Source of the DNA: Bacillota bacterium
Lineage (GTDB): Bacteria; Bacillota; Clostridia; Christensenellales; SZUA-584
Length of the DNA: 64,000 nucleotides
NCBI GenBank assembly: GCA_023412005.1
Contig: JAEYOE010000010.1
Location: forward strand, 62,001-126,000
Reading direction: 5' to 3'
Made by a program: the position numbers and the translations under genes. Below, in pieces: positions 48,987-58,664 of this stretch (its first letter is position 1; each line of letters begins with the position of its first letter). The notes beneath the pieces were generated by a model, which had not been told where the DNA came from, ran no database searches, and saw only the letters and a program-made list of their open reading frames with translations.

Positions 48987-50690
48987 ATGAAAAAAAGACT
49001 CGTTGAAATACTGATAAGCATTGTTATGCTGCTGACACTGTTGCTTGGGACAACCTCTTCGGCGTTGGCCGTTGATTTTACGAACATACGGGTTTTACTG
49101 ACCATAGGTTCGCCAACGAATTTTGGCATTATATTGAACGGCTCCTATTTTATTACTTCCGATGGGAATCCTATTGGTGGTATTGGCCCAAGGGATTATA
49201 CCGTTCAAGTTGAAGGATCTAACGTCAGCTTATTTATGGACAGCATCAAAGTAGCCATTGGCGGCACTTTGACGTTGTCCCCCCAGGACGATAAAACGAT
49301 CAAAATAAATCATCCCGATATTGGTAACAAAGAGTATAAAGGCGAGTTTATATTCACCGCACCGGGCGGAAGACTGCAGCTTGTCAATAAGCTCAACATT
49401 GAAACGTATCTTTACGGCGTGCTTCCTTATGAAATGAGCAATACATTTCCTTTGGAGGCTCTCAAAGCCCAGGCAGTCTGTGCGCGCACATTCGCTGCCA
49501 CCCGCATAGCAGGCGCAAAACCAACTGACTCTTATGATCTCGATGATACCGGCGCTCATGCGCAGGTGTATGGAGGTTATGACCAATCGAAAGACAGATG
49601 CATTCAAGCAGTTGATGAAACACGTAATAAAGTATTAAAATACGGTGATTCAGCGTTTGTTAATTGTTATTACTCAGCCTCAAACGGCGGTTGGACCGAA
49701 ATTACACAGCATAGATGGACAGCCACCGAACCTTTAAAAGCATACGATCAGATTAAAGCTGACCCATTTGATACTGCCAACCCAAGCAGCCTTCAGGAAC
49801 GGCTGGTTCTGCCGGTTACAATTACAGCAGAAAACCCGATGCAATATCAGAACTGGTCGGGCGGCGTTTACGCCGCCAACAGCAACAGCCCGGTTGGCGT
49901 GGATACCGCATCCAGGTATTTACGTACATGCGCGCTGCAAGCCGTTAAAAATGCGGGATATATCGGTGAAGTCTCCGATAATATTCAAATTCTCGGATTT
50001 AATAATATCGTTGCCAAAACATATGACACAGGTAGTAACCAGCACCATGGCGGAACCAGCAGCTATAACGGCAATGATGTAACCGGCAAAAACGACTGCA
50101 AGGATATGACGCAGGCAGACGTTACCATGACGGTGATGGCTAGCCGTTATGCAAGAACCGATGAAGCAAGCGGCTTTTTACTCGGCGATGTGGATCGGAA
50201 TGGTGTGATTAGTATAGCAGACTATACATTCGTCAGGCTGTATATTCTTGGGCGTCAGGGGTTGCCGGACGAAGCGATCAAAATAGCCGATGTCGACAGA
50301 AACGGTACAGTAAGTATTGCAGATTATACGTTAATTCGCCTTCATATTCTGGGCCTGAAAGCGATAACCGGGCGCACGAACGATGGTATTGTCTGGGAAC
50401 CTATTCAAGTGACTTTCACTATCAACTTACCCGATATGGATGTCGGTGCCGCTTATCAGTCATTTTTTGTGTCCAGCCTTGGCCTGTTCACAGTGGAATT
50501 TGATGGCACCAACTGGTATATCTATCAGCGCAGATACGGTCATGGCATCGGACTTAGCCAGCGCGGTGCACAACAGCGAGCGAAGAGCGTTGCGGAAGGC
50601 GGCGGTGGGCAAACGTACGACCAGATTCTTGATTTCTATTTTTCGAATTGCCCGGGATATCCGGCCGTCACTCTTACGGCTATGTATTAG
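48987..50690 (+). CDS. Secreted SpoIID/LytB-domain protein with dockerin-like insertion
   Basis: A 567-residue exported protein (signal peptide ends near SSALAVD). A SpoIID/LytB region is recognised by LNIETYLYGVLPYEMSNTFP, LEALKAQAVCARTFAATR and NCYYSASNGGWTE, and again at the C-terminus by RRYGHGIGLSQRGAQQ. Between these two parts, at about residues 398-454, sit two dockerin-type repeats: GDVDRNGVISIADYTFVRLY and ADVDRNGTVSIADYTLIRLH, with Asp/Asn residues spaced for calcium. SpoIID family enzymes are glycan-cleaving lytic transglycosylases of the septum. The start at ATG 48987 follows GGAGTTGGAA; an in-frame TTG at 48975 is unlikely. Confidence 0.85.
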   Translation: MKKRLVEILISIVMLLTLLLGTTSSALAVDFTNIRVLLTIGSPTNFGIILNGSYFITSDGNPIGGIGPRDYTVQVEGSNVSLFMDSIKVAIGGTLTLSPQDDKTIKINHPDIGNKEYKGEFIFTAPGGRLQLVNKLNIETYLYGVLPYEMSNTFPLEALKAQAVCARTFAATRIAGAKPTDSYDLDDTGAHAQVYGGYDQSKDRCIQAVDETRNKVLKYGDSAFVNCYYSASNGGWTEITQHRWTATEPLKAYDQIKADPFDTANPSSLQERLVLPVTITAENPMQYQNWSGGVYAANSNSPVGVDTASRYLRTCALQAVKNAGYIGEVSDNIQILGFNNIVAKTYDTGSNQHHGGTSSYNGNDVTGKNDCKDMTQADVTMTVMASRYARTDEASGFLLGDVDRNGVISIADYTFVRLYILGRQGLPDEAIKIADVDRNGTVSIADYTLIRLHILGLKAITGRTNDGIVWEPIQVTFTINLPDMDVGAAYQSFFVSSLGLFTVEFDGTNWYIYQRRYGHGIGLSQRGAQQRAKSVAEGGGGQTYDQILDFYFSNCPGYPAVTLTAMY

Positions 50691-50747
50691 CAATCCAGGC
50701 TGCAAGGCTAAAAGCACGGCATTAATCAGTTAACAGTGAGGAGTATT

Positions 50748-51044
50748 ATGACCAAGCCAACAAAACACAAACCGTTGCAATTTATACTGCTTTTATTACT
50801 GATTCTGCTCATGATTCTCAGCTTTGCCGTGAGTTTTATACCTGTCAGTCACGCCTAGAGCCCGATATCTTAGTCAACCTCATCATCAGTTGGAACTCTC
50901 TTGGACGTCAGTTTTATCCTGTCTGATGCGGTTGGCAAGTTGCGGATCAATAAGGTTGAATGGATTTCAGACCGTATGCGTTCTAACTTCCGATGCATAA
51001 ACGTAAGGCGAGATTTGATCTTTACATCAGTCTGTGTGCGATAA
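50748..51044 (+). pseudogene. Decayed secreted-protein gene; intact 36-codon signal-peptide-like start
   Basis: From ATG 50748, with GAGGAG 5 bases upstream, 36 codons encode MTKPTKHKPLQFILLLLLIL and a hydrophobic run ending FIPVSHA, an ideal signal peptide with a cleavage site. TAG follows at 50856, a second in-frame TAG is at 50871, and then the frame stays open for 56 codons (SVGTLLDVSFILSDAVGKLR, INKVEWISDRM) to TAA 51042. The start and tail together suggest an exported protein broken by two stop codons. A 36-residue peptide alone is the alternative. Confidence 0.5.
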
Positions 51045-51102
51045 AAAATAGCTTTTTGATACGGCAGACTTCGTACATTTTATAAATATAAAGGAGAAGA
51101 AT

Positions 51103-52314
51103 ATGAGAAAGAAATTTTTCACCCTGCTGCTGGTCATGGTGCTGACGGTATCAACGATCGGTTTATCTACCGCAGAAGCAAAAATAAGCGGCAGCAGCCA
51201 AGTCGTAGCTGGTAAAACCTATACAATAAAAATATCTAAGTCAGCGACCGCTTCGTCCATTAGCGGCAGAATTTCATGGAGTGGTTTTGCCTCAGGCAGT
51301 GAAACGATGTGGAAAGACTCGACCAGCGGCATGAGCGAGGGCATAACAGCTTCAGTATCGATTAAAATTGCAGTGCCTGCAGGCACCCCCGTCGGTTCAA
51401 CGTGTACCATCAGTCTTTCAGGAGAAATAGCCACCTCTGATGGAACGAACGTGGGTGAGTCAGCCTACTCTGAGAGCAAGACGCTCACTGTTGTCGCCAA
51501 AGAAGCATCCTCAAACACCTCTGAAGGAGATGAACCCAAGGCCACCAAAGCCCCTACGGAGTGGGAAGTGGCCAAGGATAAATTTGCAGGCACAGAACAA
51601 GGCGGAATAGCCACAATAGATATTACTGGCGATGATCATAAGATTCCGGCTTCTATGTATAACTCCCTTCGCGAAAAACAAAATATACTGACTGTTAACT
51701 TCCCGACATATTCATGCACGCTTAATGGAGCCGTCCTTGGTGAACTCGGAAAAAACATTAAAAGCCTCGATTTAGGCTTGACTTTCGATCCCGACCAGGA
51801 TTTTTCTGCCGCTGTTGGAGGACAAGACATCTACCAATTGCATTTTTCACACGAAGGTGAATTCCCGGGTAAAATATCCTTTAAGTTCAAGGCAGATAAA
51901 AACGTTCCCGGCGATACTGTATATCTATATTACTACTATGGTTCTTCCAAGGTTATTCAAAGCATGCAGTCAGCCGTGGTCGATTCAGACGGTTTTGTAA
52001 CGTTTGACATTTTTCACTGTTCAAATTACTTTGTTTCATCTGCTATCATAGAAGGCGCATCCGGAGTTGTTGTCCAGCCGACGCCTGAGCCAACACCAGA
52101 GCCAACACCCACAGCGACGTTGGCGCCCGAGCCGACACCCGAACCGACACCTGTCCCAACAGAATCCTCCGAACCAGTTATGGCATCCGTAACCGGTTTC
52201 CCGCTTATCGTTCTGATTATAGTAAGCGGCGGCGCAGCGCTGATCGCGGTTCTCATCACTATGCTCGCCTTTAAGGTTGGGCCTTTTAAGAAAAAGAGTC
52301 GTCACGCTGCTTAA
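51103..52314 (+). CDS. Membrane-anchored surface protein, paralogue 1
   Basis: A 403-residue protein. The signal peptide (FTLLLVMVLTVSTIGLSTAE) is followed by an Ig-like beta domain (about 25-130), a linker, a second beta domain (about 185-320: ILTVNFPTYSCTLNGAVLGE, GGQDIYQLHFSHEGEFPGKI, VYLYYYYGSSKVIQ), a Pro/Thr/Glu-rich stalk, a membrane helix (FPLIVLIIVSGGAALIAVLI) and a basic tail FKKKSRHAA. AAGGAGAAG precedes ATG 51103. Such proteins sit in the membrane and reach through the wall. No sortase motif is seen. Confidence 0.75.
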   Translation: MRKKFFTLLLVMVLTVSTIGLSTAEAKISGSSQVVAGKTYTIKISKSATASSISGRISWSGFASGSETMWKDSTSGMSEGITASVSIKIAVPAGTPVGSTCTISLSGEIATSDGTNVGESAYSESKTLTVVAKEASSNTSEGDEPKATKAPTEWEVAKDKFAGTEQGGIATIDITGDDHKIPASMYNSLREKQNILTVNFPTYSCTLNGAVLGELGKNIKSLDLGLTFDPDQDFSAAVGGQDIYQLHFSHEGEFPGKISFKFKADKNVPGDTVYLYYYYGSSKVIQSMQSAVVDSDGFVTFDIFHCSNYFVSSAIIEGASGVVVQPTPEPTPEPTPTATLAPEPTPEPTPVPTESSEPVMASVTGFPLIVLIIVSGGAALIAVLITMLAFKVGPFKKKSRHAA

Positions 52315-52329
52315 TCTTATTTTGTATTT

Positions 52330-52360
52330 AAGAGCTTCGTCCAAACGAAGCTCTTTTTTA
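52330..52360 (+). terminator. Rho-independent terminator
   Basis: AAGAGCTTCGT pairs with ACGAAGCTCTT around CCAA, followed by TTTTT, right after surface paralogue 1. Confidence 0.92.
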
Positions 52361-52533
52361 TTCCATATGTCATTATATGACCACTCAATTCTGAGAACTA
52401 TCTACTTATAATACTGTTTTTAGTATTGACGCATTTATCATTTTAGTGCAATATATATCTATATAAGTCAATTGCACTCAAATCTTCAAATATACGTTGC
52501 ATCAATGCGAGAATCCAAAATAAAGGAGCTAAT

Positions 52534-53847
52534 ATGAAAAAACCAACAGTATTACTATTAGTTGCTGTTTTTGTTGTGTCAATGCTTTTTATACCAACCG
52601 TCTCTGCCGGAAGTGTGTCTGTATCAATTTCAGGGGAACAGAACGTTAAACCCGGACATACTTATACTTATACTTATTCGATTTCTCTCAATGAAACCGG
52701 GGGGTTTTTCGCTAAAATAAAATGTGACGGTGCTGAAATATCAGGTGATAAAAACCCGTATTTGGACTCTATAACTAATAATAGAAGCTATACAGTCAGC
52801 GGGAAAGTGAGTATAAAAATAAGCGACTCTGCGGCAATTGGTGATAATATCACTATTACAACACAAGGACGTTATACAGTATTTAATGAAGAGGGCATTC
52901 CAAATTTCGGTGGAGACATATCACAATCGTACACGCTCACGGTGGTGAGCGAAGAAGTACCGACACCTATACCGACAGCTCCGTCTTCAGAACCAATCAC
53001 CAGCGAAACGGCTCCGCCTGCCCCCGTACCACCCCAAGAGCCTAATTTACCACCAACCCCAAAACCGATTGCACATCCTTCTGCCAAACCATCACATATA
53101 GCATCAGCTTCCCAGCCGTCACAAACATATGCTCAGCTTCAATCAGATGAACAGTTACCAACTGTTCAACCTTCAAATTCTGCCGCTCCCAATCATATTA
53201 GTTCAATTTCCTCACAACTCGACTTGATGCCTAAAGGTGGTACGGTTGTTATTTCCATGGATCCTATTACAGAGAGTACCTTTCCAGCGCTTACACTCAG
53301 GGTGCTTAAGGCAAAACAAGGCACACTGATTATTGATTTTAATGAGTACACCTGCACAATTGACGGTAATAAGCTGGCTTCTACCATAGATAGCCCGGTG
53401 AATCTATATATGAACATGACTAAAAACCAAAAAGTTTCCGACGCGGCCGAGGGGCATGATATATACCAGCTGCATTTCGGTGAGAGCAGCGATTTTCCCG
53501 GCTGTTTGGTATATAAAATTCCGGCTGTAGAAAACCAACCGGGTGATATTCTATATATATATCAGTATCATGCGATCTCCGGCATTAATGAATACAAGCA
53601 AAGCGTAACGGTTGATGATAACGGTCATACTTCATTTGATATATATGAAGGAGGCAGCTATTTTGTCTCAGCATCACTTATTACCGACAATCCAAATACC
53701 GGCGATACACCGGTTAAAACATTAAGCGGCAGCGATTTGTTGTATATAATTATACCCGCATCATGTGTTATCCTCGCTGCTGCGGTTATAATAGCAGCTC
53801 TCATTATACGGAAAACAGCGAGTACTCGGTATTCGCCAAATAGATGA
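52534..53847 (+). CDS. Membrane-anchored surface protein, paralogue 2
   Basis: A 437-residue protein with the same layout as the 51103-52314 protein: signal peptide (LLLVAVFVVSMLFIPTVSAG), Ig-like domain (about 27-145), a long Pro/Ser/Thr linker, a second beta domain with TLIIDFNEYTCTIDGNKLAS and EGHDIYQLHFGESSDFPGCL, then a membrane helix (LLYIIIPASCVILAAAVIIA) and a short basic tail. The linker is much longer than in paralogue 1. AAGGAGC precedes ATG 52534. The gene ends within one base of the convergent kinase gene. Confidence 0.75.
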   Translation: MKKPTVLLLVAVFVVSMLFIPTVSAGSVSVSISGEQNVKPGHTYTYTYSISLNETGGFFAKIKCDGAEISGDKNPYLDSITNNRSYTVSGKVSIKISDSAAIGDNITITTQGRYTVFNEEGIPNFGGDISQSYTLTVVSEEVPTPIPTAPSSEPITSETAPPAPVPPQEPNLPPTPKPIAHPSAKPSHIASASQPSQTYAQLQSDEQLPTVQPSNSAAPNHISSISSQLDLMPKGGTVVISMDPITESTFPALTLRVLKAKQGTLIIDFNEYTCTIDGNKLASTIDSPVNLYMNMTKNQKVSDAAEGHDIYQLHFGESSDFPGCLVYKIPAVENQPGDILYIYQYHAISGINEYKQSVTVDDNGHTSFDIYEGGSYFVSASLITDNPNTGDTPVKTLSGSDLLYIIIPASCVILAAAVIIAALIIRKTASTRYSPNR

Positions 53848-56800
53848 TCAACCAATAAATTGCTTGAGGGTTTTAATCAGTACGTCGGGATCCACCGGCT
53901 TACCGATATGTGCATCCATTCCCGCCATCAACATTTTATCAATATCTTCTTTAAACACATTGGCTGTCATAGCGATGATTGGGATACTGCTTGCTGATTG
54001 AATGCCGCTGTTTCGAATGCGTTTTGTCGCCTCCATACCGTCCATAACCGGCATTTGGATATCCATTAATATAGCATCATATAAACCTTTTTTCTGTTTA
54101 TATAACCGAAAAGCTTGCTCACCGTCAGCAGCCTGAGTGATTTGCACCCCTGTAGGCTTTAATAATTCGCTTAAAATATACTGATTGATCTCAATATCTT
54201 CGGCCACAAGTATATGGCGATCCTTAAGAAATATATCGTCGTCTTCACATCGTTTAATCAATTCCATAGGCTTCTTGCATATTTGAGAAAGCGTATTATA
54301 TAAGCGCGAAGGCAAAACCGGTTTTGTCAGAAACATTGATACACCAGCAGTCTTGGCCTGATGTTCAATCTCCGCCCATTCAAACATCGAAAACATAATA
54401 ACAAATGTGTCAGGACCTGAAACTTTTCGAATTTCTTTGACCGTGTCTATTCCGTTCATCTCAGGCATTTGCCAATCGACAAAAACGACATTGTATGCAG
54501 GTTTCGCATTTTTTACGGCTTTCAGCGCATTTTTTCCTGAATCTGCCCAATCGGACTTCACACCGAATTGAGACAGCAGTGAAGACATATATTCGCACGT
54601 CCCTTTGTCATCATCAACCACAAGAATATTAAGCTCTTCAAAACAAATATCCAGTGTCGCAGGTTTTTCTTCGGCAACTTCTAGGGGCAGCACAAAATAA
54701 AATGTGCTCCCTTCTCCTTTTTTTCCTGTCGCACCTATTTCGCCCCCCATGAGTTCAACAATTGAACGAGAGATAGCCAGCCCAAGGCCAGCGCCTTCAT
54801 ATTCACGCGTTGACGTTGCGTCTGCTTGTTCAAAAGGACGGAAGAGTTTATCTGTCAGCTTGTCGTCAATACCAATACCGTTATCTTCCACAGAAAACTT
54901 CGTGATGATTTGACGCCCATGTCTTTTTTGAACCTGTGCCCGAACTGAAATCTCACCGGCCTCAGGGGTAAACTTCACCGCATTGAACAGCAGGTTTAAA
55001 AGCACTTGTTTAATCCGGATTGCATCACTGAGGACGTACCTAGGCAGACGTTTATCGATATAGAGATTCAAATGCTGCTTCTTTTCATCAGCGCGCTGGG
55101 TAACAATACTGAATACCTCTTCTATTGCAGCGATAATATCGGTTTCAACGTGACAGACAGAAAACTTTCCCGCTTCAATTCGTGAAATATCGAGTATGTT
55201 GTTAACAATAGACAAAAGATGCTTAGATGACATGTTAACCTTTTCCAGTAAATCCTCTATATGTGAAGAATCCTTTGAGTGAGCAGCCACATGCGTGAGC
55301 CCGATAATTGTATTTAGCGGCGTTCTGATTTCATGGCTCATATTCGATAAGAAGTCACTTTTCGCTTTGCTTGCCGCACTGGCTTCCTGCTTTGCCTGTA
55401 TCAATTCTTTTTCTTTCAGTCGTTGTTCGGTGACATCTTCAGCGACACCAAGTAACGCATAGACTTCGCCACTTTCATCCATTAAAGGAACTTTGTTAAT
55501 TTTGAATATTTTTTCCTGCCCGTCTTTTCTGATCATACTTGTGAAGTGGTTTAAGCAAGCCGTCTTTGAATCTATAATCTGTTGATCATGCTTTGAACTT
55601 GTTTCTGCTACGTCATCATTCATATAGGCTTTATTTGTCTGCCCGATTAATTCTTCCTGACTCGTGCACAAATTTTGGGCTGCCAATTGATTACAGCCCA
55701 AATAGTGACCATCCACGTCTTTCCAATAGATCCCGACCGGTGCATGTTGTATCAGATTCTCAAACATCTTGTGGGTTCGATAAATCTCTTTTTCGTTATT
55801 GATTCGACGTGTAATATCACTAACAAAAACAGCCACGCCGGTAATTTGTTGATTTTTTTCTATAACCGGATAGATTGACCCCTCATAATATCGGCCATTT
55901 TTAACAATCCTATACTCATCCGCCACCCCAGTCTCCATGACCTTCCTGAATATCGGTTCCACTGAAAAATATCTATCCTCAGGCATTAACGATTTAATAT
56001 TATGCCCGACAATATCGCTAAGCTTCTTTCCATACTGGCAAGCAAAGGCATTATTGGCCAAAATAATGTTTCCGTCGCAGTCCATCAGGCAAATACCGTT
56101 TTTTGTGGATTCCAAAATAACGCGCATGTGTGCGTGACTGGTCATTAGAGCGTCTTCTTTATCGGATCGGTCGTATAGATTCTTTATAATCTGCGCAAAT
56201 ATCGTCATCACAGAAAGCGAATACGGTTTCCATGTTTTCACACTGTTTACCGAATACAACCCAATGAAGCCACGTGGTCTTCCATAAGAAAACACCGGAA
56301 ATGTTATCATAGACCGAATTCCATCTTCGCATAAAAAACCGGCCATCTGAGTTTGATGTTCATGTGTATCTTCAATACAGTAATTTTCTCCGCGCAAATG
56401 TGCCTGAATCATATCCTGCGCATATTTAAACGAGATTTGGCACCGATCTTTGGTAAGCGGAGCCACGCCCACTCTGTTCTTTTGTGATTGAAGACAAAAA
56501 TGTTCTTGCTTCCAATCATACTTGATGTAACAGATCCGGTCTTCATCAATATAATCTCTTATTTTTTGCAAAGCAGATTCCAATTCAATATCAACACGTG
56601 TCAAATCTGAATTGATAAAATTCTGAGCCAGCTCAATAATTAATTTTTCAAAATGCAGCTGACGCTGCATATTTTCCAGCAAATTATCCTTTTGTGTCTC
56701 CGATCCCTTTAATCGTTCTACCGTATGCTCAAGCTCCGCGGTCCGCTCACTGACAAGCACATCGAGATTCTCCCGCTGCCTTTTCAGCTTTCCAATCAAA

Positions 56801-57012
56801 TTACTTAATATTATAAATAGAAGTAGTGCCGTAATAAGCACATATGCAATACCTTTATATGTTTGGAAATTTGTATAGACCTCTGGAACCATGTTAAATA
56901 TACCAAAAGCATCATCCGAAAATAAAATCCATGCGGAACCAAACAATAAATATGCCGTGGATATTATGATCGCTTCCTTAAATAACAGTCGCCTTTTTTG
57001 GGGTCTATTCAT
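53848..57012 (-). CDS. Hybrid histidine kinase with GAF, two PAS and two receiver domains
   Basis: A 1054-residue membrane sensor. Two N-terminal helices (about 14-32 and 52-72) flank a short extracellular loop. Then come a coiled coil (about 75-120), a GAF-like domain (about 125-285), PAS 1 (about 295-410, GICLMDCDGNIILANNAF), PAS 2 (about 420-545), HisKA with SNMSHEIRTPLNTIIGLTHV (His phosphorylated) near 575, the ATPase with NLLFNAVKFT, EDNGIGI and GAGLGLAIS, and two receivers with phospho-Asp in VFVDWQMPEMNGI and ILMDIQMPVMDGM. Its input is likely cytoplasmic. It overlaps the Hpt gene by eight bases. Confidence 0.93.
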   Translation of the reverse strand: MNRPQKRRLLFKEAIIISTAYLLFGSAWILFSDDAFGIFNMVPEVYTNFQTYKGIAYVLITALLLFIILSNLIGKLKRQRENLDVLVSERTAELEHTVERLKGSETQKDNLLENMQRQLHFEKLIIELAQNFINSDLTRVDIELESALQKIRDYIDEDRICYIKYDWKQEHFCLQSQKNRVGVAPLTKDRCQISFKYAQDMIQAHLRGENYCIEDTHEHQTQMAGFLCEDGIRSMITFPVFSYGRPRGFIGLYSVNSVKTWKPYSLSVMTIFAQIIKNLYDRSDKEDALMTSHAHMRVILESTKNGICLMDCDGNIILANNAFACQYGKKLSDIVGHNIKSLMPEDRYFSVEPIFRKVMETGVADEYRIVKNGRYYEGSIYPVIEKNQQITGVAVFVSDITRRINNEKEIYRTHKMFENLIQHAPVGIYWKDVDGHYLGCNQLAAQNLCTSQEELIGQTNKAYMNDDVAETSSKHDQQIIDSKTACLNHFTSMIRKDGQEKIFKINKVPLMDESGEVYALLGVAEDVTEQRLKEKELIQAKQEASAASKAKSDFLSNMSHEIRTPLNTIIGLTHVAAHSKDSSHIEDLLEKVNMSSKHLLSIVNNILDISRIEAGKFSVCHVETDIIAAIEEVFSIVTQRADEKKQHLNLYIDKRLPRYVLSDAIRIKQVLLNLLFNAVKFTPEAGEISVRAQVQKRHGRQIITKFSVEDNGIGIDDKLTDKLFRPFEQADATSTREYEGAGLGLAISRSIVELMGGEIGATGKKGEGSTFYFVLPLEVAEEKPATLDICFEELNILVVDDDKGTCEYMSSLLSQFGVKSDWADSGKNALKAVKNAKPAYNVVFVDWQMPEMNGIDTVKEIRKVSGPDTFVIMFSMFEWAEIEHQAKTAGVSMFLTKPVLPSRLYNTLSQICKKPMELIKRCEDDDIFLKDRHILVAEDIEINQYILSELLKPTGVQITQAADGEQAFRLYKQKKGLYDAILMDIQMPVMDGMEATKRIRNSGIQSASSIPIIAMTANVFKEDIDKMLMAGMDAHIGKPVDPDVLIKTLKQFIG

Positions 57013-57379
57013 CTTGTTTGCCTCCGATTGACTGTTTAGTGATCTGACTGATATTGCGACACGCCATTGTCAGTTCCTCTATCAGGGCTTTGGCCTTTAT
57101 GTTATCATCATTCTTCAGATTTAAGTGAACCTCTGAAGCAATACGAGATATCTCTGTTAAACCAAGGTTGGCAGCTGTCCCCTTTAAGCTGTGTGCTTCG
57201 AGCTGCGCCTGATTAAAGTCCTTTTTTTCAAATGCCGCAACGAGACGTTGAGGCGGATCATCATTAAAAAAAAGCCGGAGCAATTCGGCATAAAATGCCG
57301 AATTATCCGACATACGCTTAACGGCTGTTACATAATCCACACCCGGAATGCTTTTTAATACGGCTTCCAAATTGTTCAT
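57005..57379 (-). CDS. Hpt phosphotransfer protein
   Basis: A 124-residue helical protein with the Hpt signature LEAHSLKGTAANLGLTEISR; His63 is the likely phosphoacceptor. It overlaps the hybrid kinase gene by eight bases and follows the response regulator gene by 14. It should shuttle phosphate between the receivers of the kinase and the HD-GYP regulator. GGAGG lies 7 bases before ATG 57379. Confidence 0.93.
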   Translation of the reverse strand: MNNLEAVLKSIPGVDYVTAVKRMSDNSAFYAELLRLFFNDDPPQRLVAAFEKKDFNQAQLEAHSLKGTAANLGLTEISRIASEVHLNLKNDDNIKAKALIEELTMACRNISQITKQSIGGKQDE

Positions 57380-57393
57380 GGCATGCCTCCAGA

Positions 57394-58452
57394 TTAATGT
57401 CTTTCGTCTCCATGCGCATTAAGGATATTGACAAATCGATCCTCAATTTTTAAGAATACATCGATTAGCCTTGGATCAAACAGCTTTGCTCTGTCTTCTA
57501 ACATGATTCTCTTCGCCTTTTCCGGGGAATAAGCAGGCTTATAGACTCTTGGGTTTACCAAGGCATCATACACATCAGCAATGGCGACCACTCGAGCGGA
57601 AAACGGGATTTCATCACCGGCCAGTTTGTCAGGGTAACCGGTACCATCCCAGTGTTCATGATGATGGCGGCATATCTGGTGTGCATACTTTATAAAAAGC
57701 TCATCGTCATTGTCTGCAATCGATTCAATAAATCGGCTTCCGATCTGTGAATGGGTTTTCATAATTTCCATCTCATCGAACGTAAGTGGACCTGGTTTTG
57801 TTAATATACTGTCAGGAATGCTCACCTTGCCGATATCATGCAATGTTGATGCCCTCGAAATCATTTCGATTGTGCACTTATTCAGTTCGGAAGGGAAAAT
57901 ACCTTTTTCGAAAATATACTCAAGCTGCGCCCGGCATAACAGGCGGATTCGTTTGACATGCTGCCCTGATTCGAGGCTTCTGTATTCAATAATTGATGTA
58001 ACGGCATCATAAACCGATTCGCGCATACTCAGTATTTTTTTGGCCTGCTGCTCCGCCAGTTCTCGAAGATGATTCTGATATCTGTTTAGCTGAATATGAT
58101 TATCTACACGGCATTTAACAATATGCATATTGAAAGGCTTGGTTATATAATCAATGGCACCTTCTTTAAGACCTCGGCTTTCGTCACACTCCGAATCAAG
58201 TGCGCTGATGAGTATAACCGGTATATTCTTTGTAGCCGGGTCCTTCTTGAGTTGTTTTAAAACCTCATATCCGTCTAGCTTCGGCATAATGATATCAAGC
58301 AATATAAGTGACAAATCACACGCATGCTGATGCACAAACTCAATAGCCTGTTTACCATCACACGCTTCATACACACGATAAGAATCCATAAGTATGTTCA
58401 TGAGTATTTTTCGATTGATTTCAATGTCATCAACAATAAGAATGCTGTCCAT
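57394..58452 (-). CDS. HD-GYP response regulator, probable cyclic-di-GMP phosphodiesterase
   Basis: A 352-residue protein. The receiver (about 1-125) has DSILIVDDIEINRKI, phospho-Asp in LILLDIIMPKLDGYEV, and Lys in ITKPFNMH. The HD-GYP domain (about 150-345) has STLHDIGKVSIPDSIL (HD), HQICRHHHEHWDGTGYPDKL (HH and GYP motifs). All metal ligands for c-di-GMP hydrolysis seem present. The start is ATG 58452 with GGAG 5 bases upstream; a GTG at 58458 lies in that site. It heads the three-gene signalling operon. The target process is unknown. Confidence 0.92.
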   Translation of the reverse strand: MDSILIVDDIEINRKILMNILMDSYRVYEACDGKQAIEFVHQHACDLSLILLDIIMPKLDGYEVLKQLKKDPATKNIPVILISALDSECDESRGLKEGAIDYITKPFNMHIVKCRVDNHIQLNRYQNHLRELAEQQAKKILSMRESVYDAVTSIIEYRSLESGQHVKRIRLLCRAQLEYIFEKGIFPSELNKCTIEMISRASTLHDIGKVSIPDSILTKPGPLTFDEMEIMKTHSQIGSRFIESIADNDDELFIKYAHQICRHHHEHWDGTGYPDKLAGDEIPFSARVVAIADVYDALVNPRVYKPAYSPEKAKRIMLEDRAKLFDPRLIDVFLKIEDRFVNILNAHGDERH

Positions 58453-58600
58453 AGTCACTCCTCGATTTTGAAATGATAAGCCGCCAAGAAGCTATATGTA
58501 ACTATTATGTATATTATTATACAATATGCGACAATATTAAACAACCAATTAACTGTTTAAATGTCAGATGCGTGTTGGTAATTATTCCCGAAACTAAATT

Positions 58601-58635
58601 GAAAGAAGACCTCACACATTGCGAAGTCTTCTTTC
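58601..58635 (-). terminator. Terminator of the carbohydrate ABC operon
   Basis: GAAAGAAGAC pairs perfectly with GTCTTCTTTC (58601-58610 with 58626-58635), followed on the minus strand by AATTTAGTTTC, just after the ATPase gene. Confidence 0.85.
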
Positions 58636-58664
58636 AGTGCATTTATATGAAATCTTTGATTATC

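Noticed and set aside
50856..50873. Recoding of TAG as an amino acid
   Set aside because: TAG is used as a normal stop elsewhere in the window (for example the SpoIID-like gene), and no pyrrolysine machinery is seen here. Gene decay is simpler.
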